NCBI GenBank assembly: GCA_015478945.1
Contig: JABUQX010053373.1
Coordinates: 1-12,500 of the forward strand
DNA from: Trachelipus rathkii
Lineage: Eukaryota > Arthropoda > Malacostraca > Isopoda > Trachelipodidae
Direction: 5' to 3'
Length of the DNA: 12,500 nt
The translations under genes were made by a program, and so were the position numbers. Each line of letters opens with the position of its first letter. Within the stretch, counting starts at the first letter, position 1. Below are positions 7,981 through 12,500 of this stretch, in pieces. Below the pieces are notes generated by a model, which did not search any database, had not been told where the DNA came from, and saw only the letters and a list, made by a program, of their open reading frames with translations.

Positions 7981-8700
7981 AGTATATATATATAATATAT
8001 ATACGAACTATATATATAGATATACTATATATATACTATATACTATATATATATATTATATATATATATTATATATATAATATATATATAATATATATAA
8101 TAGTATAATCAATATATTTACTAGTACTATATAATTAATATATATGAAAAGATTTTATATATATATACTATATTTATATATATATCGTGTATTGGTATAT
8201 AAATATATATATCTACTATATATATTATATATATATATAATATATATATATAATACCCTATATAAATATATAACTATAAATATATATATATACCTATAAT
8301 ATATAACCTATTATATATATATCTTATATTATATATATATAATATATATATATTTATATATATAATACTACTATATATATATATATCTACTTGATATACA
8401 TATATGATGTATTTTGAATAAGTTACTAAGAAATACACTATCTTCAATTCCTTTTTCTAATATATATAATATAATTATATATAATATATATATATAATAC
8501 GTAACATATATATACAGACTAATTATATATATTGTATATATATATATACTATATTTAATATAATAATATATCATAATATATATATATAATCTATATCATA
8601 ATACTACTATATTTTCTATTTCTATATATAGTTATATACTAATATATAAATATATATATATTTATATATACTATTATAATATAATATATTATATATACTA
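7981..8700. repeat. Long TA array
   Basis: About 720 bases of TA repeats with a small non-repetitive island near 8395-8460. The apparent - strand open frame across 8371-8574 is rich in Tyr and Ile because TA repeats encode those residues; it is not a gene. Confidence 0.93.
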
Positions 8701-9167
8701 TCACTACCAAATCCTATCTATAACACAACCTCCAGGAAGGGATTTCAACCCTGTCAACTGGTCCAGCATTATTTCTCCTCTGGCCCGAAACTCTAAACCC
8801 TATGAACCACTTTAAGAAAGCCCTTATTTCGGCTCCCTGGTTTATTCGCAGAAGCCAGTCCTACATAGCGAAGTTAAAACACTCTGAGCTTAGGCGTTCT
8901 TACGGCCATTCAGTAGAACTACACATCCTTCTTTCACTTAACGGTACACTAAGAACTTGTTCTCCCAGAGCTCCTCCAGAGTAAATAGTGCTTCTAAGCC
9001 GCTGCATAAAATTCCCAACGCTGGTCGCAAGAGTAATACAAGCAAAAACGCGGAAGGGCCGGTCTGCTCAGCCGCGTCGCCCCATATCACACATGCAACA
9101 CGACAAATTTTCATTTGTCTCTGAACCGCGAAGGAACATCTAATCTTCTTTGAACTTTGCAACACTA
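8701..9167. other. Island between TA arrays, possible degraded - strand tRNA-like repeat at its left edge
   Basis: About 470 bases of mixed composition. On the - strand, GGTTGAAATCCC (8739-8750) resembles a B box and AAAGTGGTTCATA (8801-8813) an A-box/D-arm word, roughly 60 bases apart, so a decayed tRNA-derived head pointing left is possible. The rest (8820-9167) shows no motif I recognise; short open frames on both strands (+ strand 8802-8984, - strand 8938-9165) carry no known domain. Confidence 0.4.
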
Positions 9168-9212
9168 CAACACATACACATCAACACACACACACAGCAC
9201 AACACACACGAC
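9168..9212. repeat. (CA)n-rich microsatellite
   Basis: Interrupted CA repeat (CACATACACA, ACACACACACACA, CAACACACACGAC) that bridges the preceding island to the next TA array, the only clear CA tract in the window. Confidence 0.88.
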
Positions 9213-9362
9213 ATATATATACCTAAATCCTATAAATATAACTATCATACTTACTAAATATAACTATAATACCTATACTATATATGCCTAATATAATATA
9301 CTATATATATACCCTATATATATTATATACGCAATATATATACTATATACGTATACTATAAG
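9213..9362. repeat. Degenerate TA array
   Basis: TA-rich with more frequent C interruptions than the arrays further left. The following 9363-9480 is a short mixed spacer without recognised features. Confidence 0.85.
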
Positions 9363-9480
9363 CCACTACATATGTTATAATTCAGTCATCGTTCTCGCTC
9401 ACTTTTATGGCTGCTATCTCCAAAATGTGTAACTCATATATTCTTAGTGGGGAGTTGCATACGCTTAAACTACCCCTTCA

Positions 9481-10340
9481 TATACTTATACTACTATAGC
9501 TACTACTATACTCTACTTATATATATCACCCTATACCCCTACTATATACTACTCATAATTATAAATACTATATACTAATATATACCTACTAATATATACA
9601 TTACCCTCCCCCTATTTTATATACCACGTATAATATTATATATTACTACCTATATAAATACTATAATATTATAACAATATACTATATAAATATACTATAT
9701 AATAATTATAATTACATATATATTATATACCCTATTACTACTATATATACACCTCGTAGGTATACCCTACCCTACTATATATACTGACATAACCCACTAT
9801 CATACTATATATATATATATATATAGCTACTATATATACTCCTTACCATTTATATATACTATACTACCTACTACTACTACCATCACCTATATCACCTATA
9901 TCACTAACTACTATACTTATACTATCTAAATGTATATATAACTACTATATCTCACCCTCAATACAAATATAACTACATATATATATATATACATATATAT
10001 ATAATATATACCATATATATATATACTATTCACTACTATATACCTATACAGTACTCACCTACTACCTATATCATACTTACTATAACTATTATTACGAAAA
10101 AATCTTGTAATTTTATTTAAGAAAATATTACATGTTAATATGAACCTTAGTCACAGCAATTTACAATTATACAAATAAATACAATAGTCTATATATACCC
10201 ACTATTTATATATATATATACTTATATACCTAGCTCACCACCCTATAATAATACTATATCCTCCGCCCTAATACCTAATACTATATAATACTACTATCCC
10301 TACCGCTACCTATAGGCCATATATATTACCTTACAATTAT
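9481..10340. repeat. C-interrupted TA array with strong strand asymmetry
   Basis: TA repeat in which interruptions are nearly always C on the + strand (ACTACTATAC, ACCTACT, ACCCTACC patterns). In 9541-9660 I count about 24 C and one G. A small island without the repeat lies at about 10086-10190 and is AT-rich single-copy-looking sequence. No coding content. Confidence 0.85.
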
Positions 10341-10540
10341 ATTAGTTACAATCACTCTATACACCGCCTTGTTCTACCTTGACGTGTGGGCGGTGGCTTT
10401 CTAACATGGGACACTAGTTGGGCCAGGGTATAACTGCCCCCTGCAGTGTCCGTAGACCGCGAAGAAACAACTAAACCACCCCACCAGACCCTCCCATTAA
10501 GGTGGGCTGTCAGGTGGGGTGAACATCTTGCCACAGTTTC
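10341..10540 (-). other. Possible tRNA-derived element on the - strand
   Basis: On the - strand TGGTTTAGTTG (complement of 10468-10478) matches the pol III A-box pattern TRGYNNAGYNG, and CAGTTATACCC (complement of 10426-10436) is a weak B-box match about 40 bases downstream. The spacing fits a tRNA-like promoter, but the B box lacks the central TTCGA and no tail is evident, so the call is tentative. The 60-residue - strand open frame here has no recognised domain. Confidence 0.35.
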
Positions 10541-10877
10541 AACTGGACTCCATCATCAATACTCAATAAACATTTCGTACACCTCGAATTTTTCGAGAGA
10601 AATAATACAATTGTCTGGGGGAAAAGACCAGCAACTCCGGTTCATTGTGCACTGGGGTGGTGTGGTACGAGCACACTTTTTCGTCTTTCCAGAGACGTGA
10701 TGCTTCAATCCCCTTTCCTACGGTCTTTCGGAATGTGCTCTTCCCACAAGATGCTGCTCTCTCCCAGAAATCCTTCTCTTTCGTCTCTCAGTGCTAGTCC
10801 TCCGAGCAATGAAAGTTTCGATTCCCCGTACGTCAAACTGATTCGCTACGCTTTTGGCCTGGCTTTTTTTTTGAGGA
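10541..10877. other. Unclassified GC-richer stretch
   Basis: About 340 bases of balanced composition between the - strand tRNA-like segment and the candidate long SINE. It includes the GAATTTTTCGAG near-palindrome at 10587-10598 and a T9 run near 10864-10872. Short open frames on both strands carry no motif I recognise. Confidence 0.45.
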
Positions 10878-11398
10878 CGTGATGGCCTCAGTGGTTCGGA
10901 ACGGCATCGGTTTATTGTTAACGCTCGAACACGCGGTTGGTCCAATGTTCGATTCCCGCTCGAATGGACGAGTGGAATCTCCTGTGATCATTCTTGAGTA
11001 CTCAGCATTATGGATGTAGAAATGCCCAGGGTGCCTTTAAGCGGACTGCAGCTTTGAAGCGTTCTTAGCGCCGAACCCAGCTTCCGACGGGTCAGGTGTC
11101 TCGGCGAGGAATCTGAACAGCTCGGGTGACCGGGTAACCTCACCGGAAACGGAAATGAGAATTCGGGCTGGACGTGCTGCCATGGATGGTTGACGCTTGT
11201 CCTGCCTTGGAGAGGAATCCATGTGGGCGCCCGCGGAAGATATAGGGTGCCATTTCCTACCGCAACTTCAGCGCACATGTTCACAGGGGTGCTTGAGGAG
11301 GGTAACACAAAATCCAATCATCCTTTAGCTCTGAGGTTGGCAGCCCGGATGAGGATTAAACACCTCACCTTCAAGGAGTGACAAACACAAAAAAAAAA
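10878..11398 (+). mobile_element. Candidate long SINE with Leu/Ser-tRNA-like head and short A-tail
   Basis: The head (10881-10960) starts GATGGCCTCAGTGGTTCGG, close to the GATGGCCGAGTGGTTAAGG D-arm region of Leu and Ser tRNAs, and has a B box in TGTTCGATTCCC (10946-10957). The longer A-to-B distance fits a class II tRNA with a long variable arm. A body of about 430 bp of GC-richer sequence follows and ends in CAAACAC plus ten A at 11389-11398. The body has no LINE word I recognise and does not share the tail of the 7241-7410 SINE, so a different LINE partner would be needed. The - strand open frame at 10988-11317 (109 residues) has no recognisable domain and is probably chance. A gene's UTR or another repeat class remains possible. 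Confidence 0.55.
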
Positions 11399-11585
11399 TT
11401 ATAGTATTATATATCATAATTATATATATTATAATATATATATATTATATATATAGTATAAAAATATATATATGTATAAATATAATCCTTATATCCTTAA
11501 ATCATCAAGATAATAATTAATATATATATTAACACACTAATACTATACTACTATACTATACTATATAATGTAGTATATATCCTAT

Positions 11586-11622
<37 letters not shown>

Positions 11623-11725
11623 GTATACATACATATATTAATATATATAGTATATAATATATTTATATATATATACATATCATATATATATACTATATAT
11701 GTACGTAGTAATATATAACTACTAT
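11399..11725. repeat. TA array after the candidate SINE tail
   Basis: TA array that begins directly after the A-run of the preceding element. The following 11726-11825 is AT-rich spacer with ATTAATTAATTTAAA-type patches and no recognised feature. Confidence 0.92.
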
Positions 11726-11825
11726 ATGCTGATCATTTTGGACACCTATTATAAAAATAAGATAATAAAATCTAAATTAAATAATAAATTTTAAGTAATA
11801 ACTTAATTAATTAATTTAAAAATAT

Positions 11826-12500
11826 ATATACTATATATGTATAATAACTATACTATAATAGTTTCATAGTATTATATAAGTATGGTGGCGTATGATACTA
11901 GATAGAGTATTTTCATATATAGTCTCGGTGTAAGTTATATATCTACCTATTATATACGTGGGTAAATATATTATTGTATATAGTTATATATATATATGTA
12001 TATATACCGATGGCTCAATGCAATTGTGTAGGTTAATGGTTTAGCATATTTGATGATCGTTATATAGACTGATATAAGAATTATCATTATATCCCTATTA
12101 TATATATTAGTATATAGATACTATACCTATAGTACGCTGTAGTATGATATAATATACTATAGTCTATATATATTACTATATATATAATATATCAGTATTA
12201 TTATATTAATACTGTAAATATATATATATATATATAATATATATATTATACTATATATAATGGGATACTATACTATACTATATATTATATATAATATATA
12301 GTATATATTTATATATATATATATACTATATATAATAGTATATAGTATATATATATAATATATATAATATATATTATATATTATATATATATATATCATA
12401 TATATTATATATATAATATATATATATTATATATTATATATCATATATACTATATATATATATAGTATAAAATATAATATAAATATAATATATATATATA
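11826..12500. repeat. TA array to the right window edge
   Basis: TA-rich sequence with GTA, TAGTA and short mixed islands (about 11878-11945 and 12005-12060) and purer TA from 12215 on. Unlike 9481-10080, interruptions are G and C in similar number (in 12241-12360 about six G and five C). The array continues off the window. Confidence 0.92.

Noticed and set aside
10988..11317. 109-residue minus-strand open frame
   Set aside because: No recognised domain, start context or neighbours; it lies inside a candidate SINE body and its length is plausible by chance in GC-richer sequence.
1..12500. Viral, toxin or bacterial defence genes
   Set aside because: No protein words or gene arrangement of these kinds were seen; all recognisable coding words belong to the LINE.

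Overview
The window looks like eukaryotic, gene-poor, repeat-dominated DNA, most likely from an invertebrate. I lean towards a decapod crustacean because TA dinucleotide arrays are very abundant and the LINE coding words resemble elements I associate with crab genomes; that taxon call is inference. I see no intact host gene, no rRNA, no CRISPR array and no bacterial-style operon. The short open frames are fragments of a frameshifted retrotransposon or chance frames in repeats.

Layout. 110-990: two TA arrays around an unclassified block that carries a 24-bp tandem duplication. 991-3852: a long, heavily frameshifted non-LTR retrotransposon (LINE copy 1) on the + strand. It keeps, in order, part of an apurinic/apyrimidinic endonuclease domain, a linker, a reverse transcriptase, a C-terminal region, a 3' UTR and an 18-A tail. 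3853-4272: CT and TA repeats and an AT-rich spacer. 4273-5318: LINE copy 2, same family and orientation, 5'-truncated inside the reverse transcriptase just before an intact YADD motif, with a 20-A tail. 5319-6344: spacers and TA arrays. 6345-7108: an imperfect giant palindrome (two arms of nearly 400 bp, almost no loop) between TA arrays. 7241-7410: a tRNA-derived SINE whose last ~50 bp match the 3' UTR of the two LINE copies. 7421-10340: mostly TA arrays, with one larger island (8701-9167) and a stretch with extreme C-over-G bias. 10341-11398: a GC-richer island with a possible minus-strand tRNA-like promoter and a candidate long SINE with a Leu/Ser-tRNA-like head and short A-tail. 11399-12500: more TA arrays.

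How the parts relate. The LINE presumably supplied the enzyme and the SINE presumably borrowed it through the shared 3' tail, which contains a small GGGC-NNN-GCCC stem-loop. Three of the four recognisable retroposon 3' ends run directly into TA arrays, so tails may have seeded the microsatellites.

Two cautions. The density of single-base indels in otherwise recognisable coding words suggests either old decay or uncorrected long-read error. The palindrome could likewise be a real fold-back element or a read-through artefact. I found no convincing evidence of a previously undescribed functional system; the palindrome and the SINE/LINE pair deserve the most attention.
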